Source of the DNA: Conexivisphaera sp049976725
Lineage (GTDB): Archaea; Thermoproteota; Nitrososphaeria; Conexivisphaerales; Conexivisphaeraceae
Assembly: GCA_049976725.1 (NCBI GenBank)
Contig: JBMFHR010000040.1
Location: 1 to 8,088, forward strand
Length of the DNA stretch: 8,088 nucleotides
Reading direction: 5' to 3'
Made by a program: the position numbers and the translations under genes. A model generated the notes under the pieces. It saw only the letters and a program-made list of their open reading frames with translations, was not told the DNA's origin and did no database searches. Of this stretch, positions 1 through 5,108 are shown piece after piece. The first letter of the stretch is position 1, and each line of letters starts with the position of its first letter.

Positions 1-1
1 C

Positions 2-454
2 CAGGAGAAGCTCTGGGAGAGCAACGAGAGGCTCTGGCAGGAGGTCAAGGCGCTGAGCACCAAGATGGACGCCCTGGGGGCGAGGTGGGGTGTCCTGAGC
101 GAGGAGGCCTTCAGGGCCGGCATGCGGGGCGTGCTCAGGGAGGCGGGCTTCGAGGTAGAGCAGTGGACCTATAGGGACGAGGAGGGCATCGTCTACGGGT
201 CTCCGTCAGACGTCGAGATCGACGTGTCCGTGAGGAACGGGGCCGTGGTGCTGATCGAGATTAAATCGCACGTCGATCGGTCCGACGTCGCGGCCCTCCT
301 GAGGAAGGCGGATCTGTACTCCAGGGTGACCGGCCGCAGGCCCGATCGCGTGGTCATGATATCGCCGTACGTGGAGCCCGATGCCGCCCGCATGGGCGCG
401 CAGAGGGGCGTCGAGGTTTACTCCGGCGTGCGCTCCGACGTGCCCGCCGGCTGA
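2..454 (+). CDS. Coiled-coil PD-(D/E)XK nuclease-like protein (DUF3782-like), 5' end outside window
   Basis: The frame is open from base 2, so the true start lies upstream; 150 codons are visible, ending with TGA at 452-454. The first ~25 visible residues (Leu/Trp/Glu/Lys rich, heptad-like) look like the end of a coiled coil. A nuclease-like domain follows. After an RWG..SEEAFR motif (about 86-120), a putative PD-(D/E)XK core can be seen: Asp codons at 209-211 and 221-223, then a hydrophobic strand with Glu-Ile-Lys (Glu 257-259, Lys 263-265). This order, a coiled coil followed by a restriction-endonuclease-like fold, is typical of archaeal proteins annotated DUF3782, whose function is not established. 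Metal-dependent nuclease activity is inferred from the retained D...ExK residues only. The ATG at 65 is unlikely to be the start because it would cut the coiled coil. The gene ends 8 bp from the convergent flavin-MscS gene. Confidence 0.75.
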   Translation, partial: QEKLWESNERLWQEVKALSTKMDALGARWGVLSEEAFRAGMRGVLREAGFEVEQWTYRDEEGIVYGSPSDVEIDVSVRNGAVVLIEIKSHVDRSDVAALLRKADLYSRVTGRRPDRVVMISPYVEPDAARMGAQRGVEVYSGVRSDVPAG

Positions 455-467
455 CGGGCCGGTCAGC
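450..467. repeat. Inverted repeat spanning two convergent stop codons
   Basis: GCTGAC-GGGCCG-GTCAGC is a perfect 6-bp stem with a 6-nt centre. Each arm contains the TGA stop of one of the two convergent genes (452-454 on +, 465-463 on -). It could form a small hairpin in either transcript, but no T-tract follows, and archaeal termination does not depend on hairpins, so a terminator role is only a possibility. Confidence 0.35.
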
Positions 468-1959
468 GTCCGGCCGTCCCGCCCTCCCTGGGCAGCTCGC
501 GCATGAGCTCCCTCAGGATGGCGCTCCTGCACGCGCGCTGCGAGTCCCCCCTACACTTGGCGGTTATCACGAGCACGTATCCCGTCTGGTCCGCCTCGTC
601 TATCACCGCCGAGGGAGTTCCCTCCACCATTCCGCACCTGGCCGCGGCCTCCACCGCCCTCCCGAGCGCGTGATCCGGGTCCACGCCCGCTGGCACCCAG
701 TAGCGCACGGTGGTAACTATGCTGTCCGAGTACCTCCTTATGAGAGCCTGCACCACGACGCTGTTGGGGACCTCCTCGAGCACCCCCTCGTCGTCCTCTA
801 TCATCGTGTAGAACAGCCCGACGGACACGACCCTCCCCGTGAAACCGTTGATCAGGTAATCGTTCGAGAAGTACTTGGGCGGATACGTGGGGAACACGTT
901 GGAGTACTGCGACGTGACCAGCGTTACGCGCTGCCCCGGCTCCAGCGGGCGGGTCACCATGAGCGCCACGCCCGCGATGACGTTCGACAGGACCGTCTGC
1001 GCGGCGAGCCCCACTATCACGGACGCGAACGCGGATCCCAGGACCACCGAGCTCACGTCTACGCCCAGCGCGGCGGCGACCGCTATCCCCATCAGCGCGA
1101 ACCACGCGAGCGATATCAGCTGCCTGAGGACCGCCCTGGGGCCGACGCCGGTCGCGCGGAACCAGCGGTCGACGAGGAGCAGCACTATCCTCAGGACCAC
1201 GTAGAGGACGACTGCCAGCGCCGCCGCCGCGGCTACCCTCGAGTAGCTCACTGGAACCACCGGGACCACGTAAGTCACGACGTAGACGACCGCCAGGATG
1301 AATGCCAGCAGCAGGATGAAGTAGTAGATCCTGCGCACCTCGGGACCCGAGCTCACGCGAATTGGTCGCCGCGGCGCGCTGATAAGCGTTAGGAGCGGCG
1401 CTCGCCGCCTCGGCGTGAGCGGCAGCGGATCCGGGTCCACGCGGTAGAACTCGTCCCCCGCGCCGTGGAGCGCCAGGTTGGCGACCCTCAGGGCCAGCCC
1501 GTTCTCGCCGGCCGCCCCAGCCCTGGCGCGGACCGCCAGGACGCGCATGAGCACGAGGTCCATGTGGCCCACCTCCAGGGAACCCTCCTCCACGGCCTCG
1601 TAGATGGCTACGGCACCGGCCAGGCCCGGCACGCGCACCACCGCGCTTGGTTCCAGCTCCAGCCCGAGCTCCGAGACCTTGTCGCGCTCCCTCCCGCTCG
1701 CCGCGCCAAGCTCGCGGGCCACCCAGGCCATCTCCGGCGGGACCACGTTCAGGGTCGCCTCCGGATCCGAGCGCAGGCACTCGCGCGTGAACGTGCTCCT
1801 CCCCATGGACACCGCGACCGTCGGCGGGTCCTCGCTGACCGGGGTGACCCAGCTGAAGGGCGCCGCGTTGAGCCTCCCGCGGCAGTCGGTCACGATTATC
1901 ACCGTTGGCCTCGGGTGCAGGAGCCTGTAGAACTTGCCGCCGTACGGCTCGAAGGGCAC
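463..1959 (-). CDS. Flavin reductase-like (flavoredoxin) domain fused to MscS mechanosensitive channel
   Basis: One uninterrupted 498-codon frame contains two normally separate proteins. Residues ~1-175 are a flavin-reductase-like FMN split barrel: the start MPFEPYGGKFYRLLHPRPT, then NAAPFSWVTPVSEDPP at 31-46, matches archaeal flavoredoxin-type proteins, which bind FMN and act in the cytoplasm. Residues ~176-201 are a Pro/Arg-rich linker. Residues ~202-498 form a complete small MscS channel: hydrophobic segments at about 211-236, 242-263 and 281-335, the pore-helix signature GLAAQTVLSNVIAGV at 317-331, then TRPLEPGQRV and PNS at 398-400. An aromatic/proline-rich insertion at 350-373 is of the crenarchaeal type. 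MscS channels open under membrane tension to release osmolytes. The start is GTG at 1959; there is no Shine-Dalgarno, but a TATA-like box lies about 25 nt upstream. Each half is about the length of its stand-alone family, so either a true fusion or two genes merged by an indel would fit. Domain calls are firm; the single polypeptide is less certain. Confidence 0.8.
   Translation of the reverse strand: MPFEPYGGKFYRLLHPRPTVIIVTDCRGRLNAAPFSWVTPVSEDPPTVAVSMGRSTFTRECLRSDPEATLNVVPPEMAWVARELGAASGRERDKVSELGLELEPSAVVRVPGLAGAVAIYEAVEEGSLEVGHMDLVLMRVLAVRARAGAAGENGLALRVANLALHGAGDEFYRVDPDPLPLTPRRRAPLLTLISAPRRPIRVSSGPEVRRIYYFILLLAFILAVVYVVTYVVPVVPVSYSRVAAAAALAVVLYVVLRIVLLLVDRWFRATGVGPRAVLRQLISLAWFALMGIAVAAALGVDVSSVVLGSAFASVIVGLAAQTVLSNVIAGVALMVTRPLEPGQRVTLVTSQYSNVFPTYPPKYFSNDYLINGFTGRVVSVGLFYTMIEDDEGVLEEVPNSVVVQALIRRYSDSIVTTVRYWVPAGVDPDHALGRAVEAAARCGMVEGTPSAVIDEADQTGYVLVITAKCRGDSQRACRSAILRELMRELPREGGTAGR
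1354..1391 (-). other. Possible internal start and promoter for a stand-alone MscS within the fusion ORF
   Basis: At the boundary between the flavin and channel domains there is an in-frame GTG (1356-1354, codon 202), exactly where a stand-alone MscS would start. An A/T-enriched GCTTATC (1387-1381) is centred about 28 nt upstream, the same spacing as the other TATA-like boxes here. An out-of-frame TAA lies at 1391-1389. Together they look like an old gene boundary. Promoter strength is unknown, and GCTTATC is a weaker TATA match than those in the intergenic gaps. Confidence 0.3.
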
Positions 1960-1980
1960 GTGCTCGGCCGGTGGCCCGCA

Positions 1981-1997
1981 GATATAGCCTTTAATAA
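1981..1997 (-). promoter_or_regulatory. TATA-region promoter of the flavin-MscS gene
   Basis: On the minus strand an A/T-rich run reads TTATTAAAGGCTATATC. CTATATC (1987-1981) is centred 25 nt before the GTG at 1959, which would give a leaderless mRNA. If TTATTAAA (1997-1990) is the real box, the leader would be about 8 nt. Either way the leader is too short for a conventional Shine-Dalgarno. Confidence 0.5.
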
Positions 1998-2006
1998 CCC
2001 AGTTAT

Positions 2007-2019
2007 GAAAATCTTAAAA
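2007..2019 (+). promoter_or_regulatory. BRE/TATA promoter of the MFS transporter
   Basis: GAAAAT followed by CTTAAAA (2013-2019) matches an archaeal purine-rich BRE plus TATA box. The TATA-like part is centred 27 nt upstream of the GTG at 2043, which predicts transcription starting at or next to the start codon (leaderless). It sits back to back with the flavin-MscS promoter in an 83-bp divergent gap. Confidence 0.6.
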
Positions 2020-2042
2020 CCAATTTTCAGAGAGCCGCGACC

Positions 2043-3308
2043 GTGATCCAGGAGGGTTCCCCCTGGGGGAGGTCCCACTGGCTCGTCTTCGCGTCCGCGT
2101 CGGTCGGCTTCCTCCTGTGGGGGCTGATAACGTCGCTGGGGTACGTGATCTATCCGGAGTTCCACAGCCCAGCTTACCTGGCGGTTGTGGCGGCGGTGCC
2201 GCTCATCGGGGACCTGGCCCTCTCCAGACTCTCCGACCTGATGATAGGGAGGAAGCGCGCCTTCATCTACACGATGTCCCTCTACGCGGCTGGTTCGCTG
2301 CTCGTCGCGCTGGATGCCCTGTACCTCTCCATGAATGTCGCCGTGTTCCTGGCGGGCTACGCCCTCGCGACCCTGGCGGTCGAGGGGGAGGTCCCGGTGT
2401 CGCTCGCGTACCTGGCCGAGGTGACGCCGACCGCGCTGAGGGACAGGGTCCTGGTGCTGTCCACGAACTTCGACAACATAGGCGCGGCGGTCGCTGCGGC
2501 GATAGCGCTCCTCACCTACGGCTCCGGCTCCTCGTACTCGGTCGAGGCCCTCTCGATAGCCGTGGCCGCGCTGGCCGCGCTGGCCGCCGCGGCGCTCCTC
2601 AGGTCCCTGCTCCCGGAGTCCCTCAGGTGGCTCCGCGCCAGGGGCCGCGCTCCCCCGGCGGGCCCGCGTGATCAGGAGGCCGCGGGACCTGCGCCGACCG
2701 TCGGCATACTCGGGAGGTACTCCTTCCTGGCCGCGCTGGGGGTCTCGCAGTACCTGACCTACGGCCTGATGGCGTTCGTGGTGGCGGACTACTTCTTCTC
2801 AGGGCAGTCGCTGAACCTCGTGATCCTCGTCGCGAACGGCGCCGCCTCGGTCGCCGGGCTCGCGGCGCCGCTGATCGAGGAGCGCCTGGGCTCGGTGAGG
2901 TTCGCGCTCCTCTCGTACGCCGGTGGCCTCCTCTCGATGGCGCCCATAATCGCCTGGGCCCTCTACTGGCCGGCGCCCTGGGCCTTCTACCCGCTGCTCG
3001 TGCTCAACATGGCGTTCAGCGAGCTGGCCTGGGCGGTCAGGATCATCTACGAGCCCGCGCTCTTCCCCACGGAGAGCAGGGCGTTCATGGTGGGCCTCGT
3101 CAGGGCGGCGCCGATGGCAGCCTACACGGCGTCCGCGTACCTCACCTCGGCCCTCACTGAGGCGTGGTTCCTCGCCTACAGCGCCGCCCTCTGGGCAGTC
3201 GGGGCGGCGGCATCGGTCGCGTGGAGCCTCCGGGGCTACGACGTATCGGGGATCCCGCTGGAGCTGACCAGCGCCCCCGCGCGCCGCGACCCGCTCCAGC
3301 GGTCCTAG
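2043..3308 (+). CDS. MFS transporter, sugar-porter-like
   Basis: This 421-residue polytopic protein has the usual MFS length and twelve likely membrane helices in two halves, joined by a hydrophilic loop at about 195-222. Family marks are: the loop 2-3 motif SRLSDLMIGRKRA (61-73), a variant of GxLaDrxGRkr; E115..P118 and AE.TP..LRDR (125-135), the sugar-porter E-P-R pattern; PESLRWL (191-197), close to the PESPRWL motif ending the N-terminal half; and in the second half LIEERLGSVR (277-286) and E338PALFPTESR346. It should act in the cytoplasmic membrane as a proton-coupled or facilitative carrier of a sugar, organic acid or related solute; the substrate cannot be read from sequence. The GTG start is chosen because it puts a short N-terminus before helix 1 and lies 27 nt after a TATA box. 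The stop shares CTAG with the convergent small membrane protein. Confidence 0.85.
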   Translation: MIQEGSPWGRSHWLVFASASVGFLLWGLITSLGYVIYPEFHSPAYLAVVAAVPLIGDLALSRLSDLMIGRKRAFIYTMSLYAAGSLLVALDALYLSMNVAVFLAGYALATLAVEGEVPVSLAYLAEVTPTALRDRVLVLSTNFDNIGAAVAAAIALLTYGSGSSYSVEALSIAVAALAALAAAALLRSLLPESLRWLRARGRAPPAGPRDQEAAGPAPTVGILGRYSFLAALGVSQYLTYGLMAFVVADYFFSGQSLNLVILVANGAASVAGLAAPLIEERLGSVRFALLSYAGGLLSMAPIIAWALYWPAPWAFYPLLVLNMAFSELAWAVRIIYEPALFPTESRAFMVGLVRAAPMAAYTASAYLTSALTEAWFLAYSAALWAVGAAASVAWSLRGYDVSGIPLELTSAPARRDPLQRS

Positions 3309-3646
3309 CTCTCCACGAGCCCCACGATTCCCCCCACGAACGAGAGTATGGACCCTATCACGAAGCCCCAGAGGATCGGGAAGGCAACTATCGAGAACAG
3401 GATCAGCAGGACGTAGCCGGTCTTCGCCTTCGACCTGTCCTCCGATCCCGCTATCGAGAGCCCTATCCCCCCTATCGCCAGCACCGCCACCGAGAGTATG
3501 AACCAGACCGGGAAGATCATGAGATCCACCGGCCACATGGGCGGCAGCAGGATAGAGAGCAGGAAGTGCGCCAGCACGAGCAGGAAGGCTAGCAGGCCGA
3601 ATGCGAACCCTACCGTTCCCATGTAGAATCCGAGCCCTTTGGCCAA
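3305..3646 (-). CDS. Small multi-spanning membrane protein, unknown function
   Basis: This 113-residue, strongly hydrophobic protein has likely membrane segments at about 11-36, 44-67 and 77-109; the last is long enough to be two short helices. A charged loop (GSEDRSKAK, 67-75) precedes the last segment. No catalytic motif is visible and I do not recognise a named family; similar small archaeal membrane proteins are generally annotated as hypothetical. The start is taken as TTG at 3646: a TATA box lies 27 nt upstream and GGAGAGG sits 4 nt before it, whereas the in-frame ATG at 3622 has neither. Its TAG stop overlaps the TAG of the convergent MFS gene within the palindrome CTAG. Confidence 0.65.
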   Translation of the reverse strand: MAKGLGFYMGTVGFAFGLLAFLLVLAHFLLSILLPPMWPVDLMIFPVWFILSVAVLAIGGIGLSIAGSEDRSKAKTGYVLLILFSIVAFPILWGFVIGSILSFVGGIVGLVES

Positions 3647-3668
3647 CGTCCCTCTCCAGCGGCGCTCG

Positions 3669-3677
3669 TTTAATAAG
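3669..3677 (-). promoter_or_regulatory. TATA promoter of the minus-strand small membrane protein
   Basis: CTTATTAAA on the minus strand is centred 27 nt upstream of the TTG start at 3646. GGAGAGG also lies just before the TTG, so this is the one divergent start where a leaderless signal and a Shine-Dalgarno-like signal coincide. If transcription begins at the TTG, the GGAGAGG would not be in the mRNA. Confidence 0.5.
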
Positions 3678-3701
3678 TTGATCGCATCCGCGCGGCTAAC
3701 G

Positions 3702-3708
3702 TTAATAA
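3702..3708 (+). promoter_or_regulatory. TATA promoter of the small membrane protein/PPOX operon
   Basis: TTAATAA is centred 26 nt upstream of the GTG at 3731, giving a predicted leaderless transcript for the two-gene operon. It faces away from the minus-strand box at 3669-3677 in the same 84-bp gap. Confidence 0.5.
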
Positions 3709-3730
3709 GGAGTAGCCCGACACTGGGGGC

Positions 3731-4033
3731 GTGATACCGCTGCCTCCCGCGCTCCAGCCGTACGACTCCCTGATCCTGGTGATCCTGTCGTTCGTGGACG
3801 GGCTGCTGCTCGGCCTGGCCATAAAGAAGGGCATAGTTTCCTTCGTGCTCTTGGTCGTCGCGCTGGCCCTGGGCAGCTACATAGGGTTCTCCATCCCCGG
3901 GCTCTCCGCGTCGGCGCTCATCGCGAAGGCTGCCTCGGTGCTCGCGTCCTGGGCCTCGAGCGCCCCGGCCCTCTTCTCGGGCGTCTCCATCCTGTTCATA
4001 GTGGGGCTGGCCGTGGGCATCTGGAAGGGCTAG
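3731..4033 (+). CDS. Small three-helix membrane protein, unknown function
   Basis: This 100-residue protein has a short Pro-rich N-terminus, likely membrane helices at about 13-31, 34-54 and 81-98, and an Ala/Ser-rich amphipathic stretch at about 59-77. The segment DSLILVILSFVDGLLLGLAIKKG (split by helix 1 and a Lys-Lys turn) loosely resembles the first helices of CvpA-like proteins, but this is too weak to name it. The GTG start has a TATA box 26 nt upstream and no in-frame alternative before helix 1. The next gene begins 2 nt after the stop, so the two are very likely co-transcribed; whether their functions are linked is unknown. Confidence 0.65.
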   Translation: MIPLPPALQPYDSLILVILSFVDGLLLGLAIKKGIVSFVLLVVALALGSYIGFSIPGLSASALIAKAASVLASWASSAPALFSGVSILFIVGLAVGIWKG

Positions 4034-4035
4034 CG

Positions 4036-4422
4036 ATGTCCCTCGAGGAGCTCAGGGGCCGCAAGTACCTGCTCCTGACGACGTTCAGGAGGGACGGGAC
4101 CCCCGTGGGGACCACCGTCCTCTTCGCGCTGGACGACGACAGGATCCTGGTCCACACGTCGGCCGACTCAGGCAAGGTCAAGAGGCTGCGCCGCAACCCC
4201 CGCGCGCTGGTACAGCCGTCCACGATCCTGGGCCGCCCCCTCGGGCCGCCCATCGAGGTCATGGGCCGGGTGCTGGAGGGCGAGGAGGCCAGAGAGGCTG
4301 CCAGGATCCTCAGGTCCTGCTGCCTAGAGAAGAGGCTGAGCATGATGCTGGACCCGCTGAGGCGCAGCCCGCCGGCATACCTCGAGCTGAGGCCTACTCG
4401 GGCGGAGGGAGCGAGATCTTGA
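4036..4422 (+). CDS. PPOX-class (Rv2061-like) flavin/F420-dependent oxidoreductase
   Basis: This 128-residue protein is the usual length of the compact pyridoxamine-5'-phosphate-oxidase-like split barrels annotated as PPOX-class F420-dependent enzymes. The family pattern is clear: YLLLTTFRRDGTPVGTTVLFAL (from residue 11, the first two strands), LVHTSADSGKVKRLRRNPRA (from residue 38, with the Ser/Lys and Arg-Asn-Pro residues of the cofactor phosphate region), and PPIEVMGRVLEG (71-82). Members use F420, FMN or sometimes heme, and the choice cannot be made from sequence; there is no second F420 gene nearby. An unusual CysCys pair is at 95-96. It starts 2 nt after the small membrane protein gene and has no strong Shine-Dalgarno, suggesting translational coupling. 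Its last 29 bp overlap the convergent gene on the other strand. Confidence 0.8.
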   Translation: MSLEELRGRKYLLLTTFRRDGTPVGTTVLFALDDDRILVHTSADSGKVKRLRRNPRALVQPSTILGRPLGPPIEVMGRVLEGEEAREAARILRSCCLEKRLSMMLDPLRRSPPAYLELRPTRAEGARS

Positions 4423-5011
4423 GGAGGTCCGCGTGCTCCTTCGTTATCTCCGCCTCGGCGTAGCGCTCCAGCGATGCGCCGGAGGCCCCCACGCGCACCC
4501 TGTTGAAGTAGAACTTCCTGGCGCCCGCGTCGGCCGTGAAGACCCTCAGGTCCAGCCCGCCCAGGTACGACGCCAGGGAGGCGTCCGGGAGCACCGTGGA
4601 GAGCTGCTTCGTGGCCAGCCACGCCCTCACGTGGAGGAGCAGCGCGCCCCTGTACCCAGCCCTCGCGAGGGCTCCCAACGCCCTCGCGGTCATCGACGCG
4701 ACGTCCGACATCCTCTGCTCGCCACCGAGCGACAGGTACACCGCGTCTGCGCCGTAGCCGACCGCGCCGCGCGCGGCCGCGTCCTCCTTCCCGGGCTCCA
4801 GCAGGAAGACCGCCCCCGCCGCGTCGCGGTAGTTGCCCGAGGCCTCGTAGGAGGCCAGCGCGGCCGCCGCCATGGCTGAGCATATCCTGTCCGGGTACGC
4901 GAGGACCGCGACCCTCCTGAAGCCGCTGAGCATGTGCCTCCCGACGAGGTACCCCGTCAGCGACCTCAGGTAAATTTCCTGATCAAGTGATGCACGACTT
5001 ATCGTGCTCAT
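4394..5011 (-). CDS. Unrecognised alpha/beta protein, possibly degenerate DHH-like
   Basis: This 205-residue soluble protein has no signal peptide or membrane helix. Hydrophobic strands alternate with Ala-rich helices (strands near 33-39, 66-71, 90-95, 122-128 and 154-160), as in a Rossmann-like fold. YPDRICSAMAAAALAS (39-54) follows the first strand and has the spacing of motif I in DHH phosphoesterases (roughly HxDxDGxxSAxxL) but lacks most metal ligands, and VYLSLGG (91-97) could match a later strand motif. If related, it would be an inactive or structural member; this is weak inference and I do not name a function. The ATG at 5011 is supported by a TATA box about 27 nt upstream. It overlaps the PPOX gene by 29 bp at the 3' ends and shares a divergent promoter region with the padR-like gene, so that regulator could also affect it. 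Gene reality is supported by GC3-rich coding and the clean promoter. Confidence 0.65.
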   Translation of the reverse strand: MSTISRASLDQEIYLRSLTGYLVGRHMLSGFRRVAVLAYPDRICSAMAAAALASYEASGNYRDAAGAVFLLEPGKEDAAARGAVGYGADAVYLSLGGEQRMSDVASMTARALGALARAGYRGALLLHVRAWLATKQLSTVLPDASLASYLGGLDLRVFTADAGARKFYFNRVRVGASGASLERYAEAEITKEHADLLKISLPPPE

Positions 5012-5034
5012 CGTTAAAGTTCCAGAATAAATTG

Positions 5035-5042
5035 TTTATAAA
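5035..5042 (-). promoter_or_regulatory. TATA promoter of the unrecognised alpha/beta protein gene
   Basis: TTTATAAA, a near-ideal archaeal TATA box that is itself palindromic, is centred about 27 nt upstream of the ATG at 5011 on the minus strand. A leaderless transcript is predicted. This is the strongest TATA match in the window. Confidence 0.6.
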
Positions 5043-5049
5043 TATTGCG

Positions 5050-5063
5050 CGCGGCCCGCCGCG
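5050..5063. repeat. GC-rich inverted repeat between two divergent promoters
   Basis: CGCGGC-CC-GCCGCG is a perfect 6-2-6 dyad midway between the TATA boxes of the alpha/beta gene and padR. It could be a second protein-binding site, but in such GC-rich DNA a dyad made only of G and C is easily produced by chance. Confidence 0.25.
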
Positions 5064-5079
5064 GATCGTGGGAAACGCG

Positions 5080-5087
5080 TAAATATC
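5080..5087 (+). promoter_or_regulatory. TATA promoter of the padR-ABC operon
   Basis: TAAATATC is centred about 25-26 nt before the ATG at 5109 and is the only A/T-rich element in that position. It predicts a leaderless mRNA for the regulator. The downstream half overlaps the inverted repeat starting at 5083. Confidence 0.55.
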
Positions 5088-5098
5088 GTATTCGATAT
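5083..5098. promoter_or_regulatory. Candidate PadR operator (6-4-6 inverted repeat)
   Basis: ATATCG-TATT-CGATAT is a perfect inverted repeat of 16 bp. It overlaps the 3' half of the TATA box and ends 10 nt before the predicted transcription/translation start of the padR-like gene. A dimeric winged-helix protein bound here would block TBP/TFB or RNA polymerase, the expected arrangement for an autorepressing PadR. That PadR is the ligand is inferred from position and symmetry. Confidence 0.5.
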
Positions 5099-5108
5099 CG
5101 GGTCTGAC

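Noticed and set aside
551..1780. A 409-codon open frame on the minus strand offset from the flavin-MscS gene
   Set aside because: Its product is low-complexity Gly/Arg/Ala without hydrophobic or domain patterns, while the overlapping frame encodes two recognisable domains. Long open shadow frames are expected at this GC content.
670..2046. Long plus-strand frames (670-1392 and 1465-2046) opposite the flavin-MscS gene
   Set aside because: They read His/Arg/Asp-rich, fold-less sequence antisense to conserved domains; no promoter or Shine-Dalgarno precedes them.
2799..3536. Minus-strand 245-codon frame over the MFS 3' end and beyond
   Set aside because: It is antisense to conserved MFS helices and to the small membrane protein's other frame, with Arg/Gly/Asp-rich composition typical of GC-rich shadows.
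3620..3622. ATG as the start of the minus-strand small membrane protein
   Set aside because: No TATA box or Shine-Dalgarno lies at the right distance, whereas the TTG 24 nt upstream has both.
5035..5042. TTTATAAA as a promoter for the plus-strand padR-like gene as well
   Set aside because: The box is palindromic, but it lies about 70 nt before the ATG at 5109, while TAAATATC at 5080-5087 has the correct spacing.
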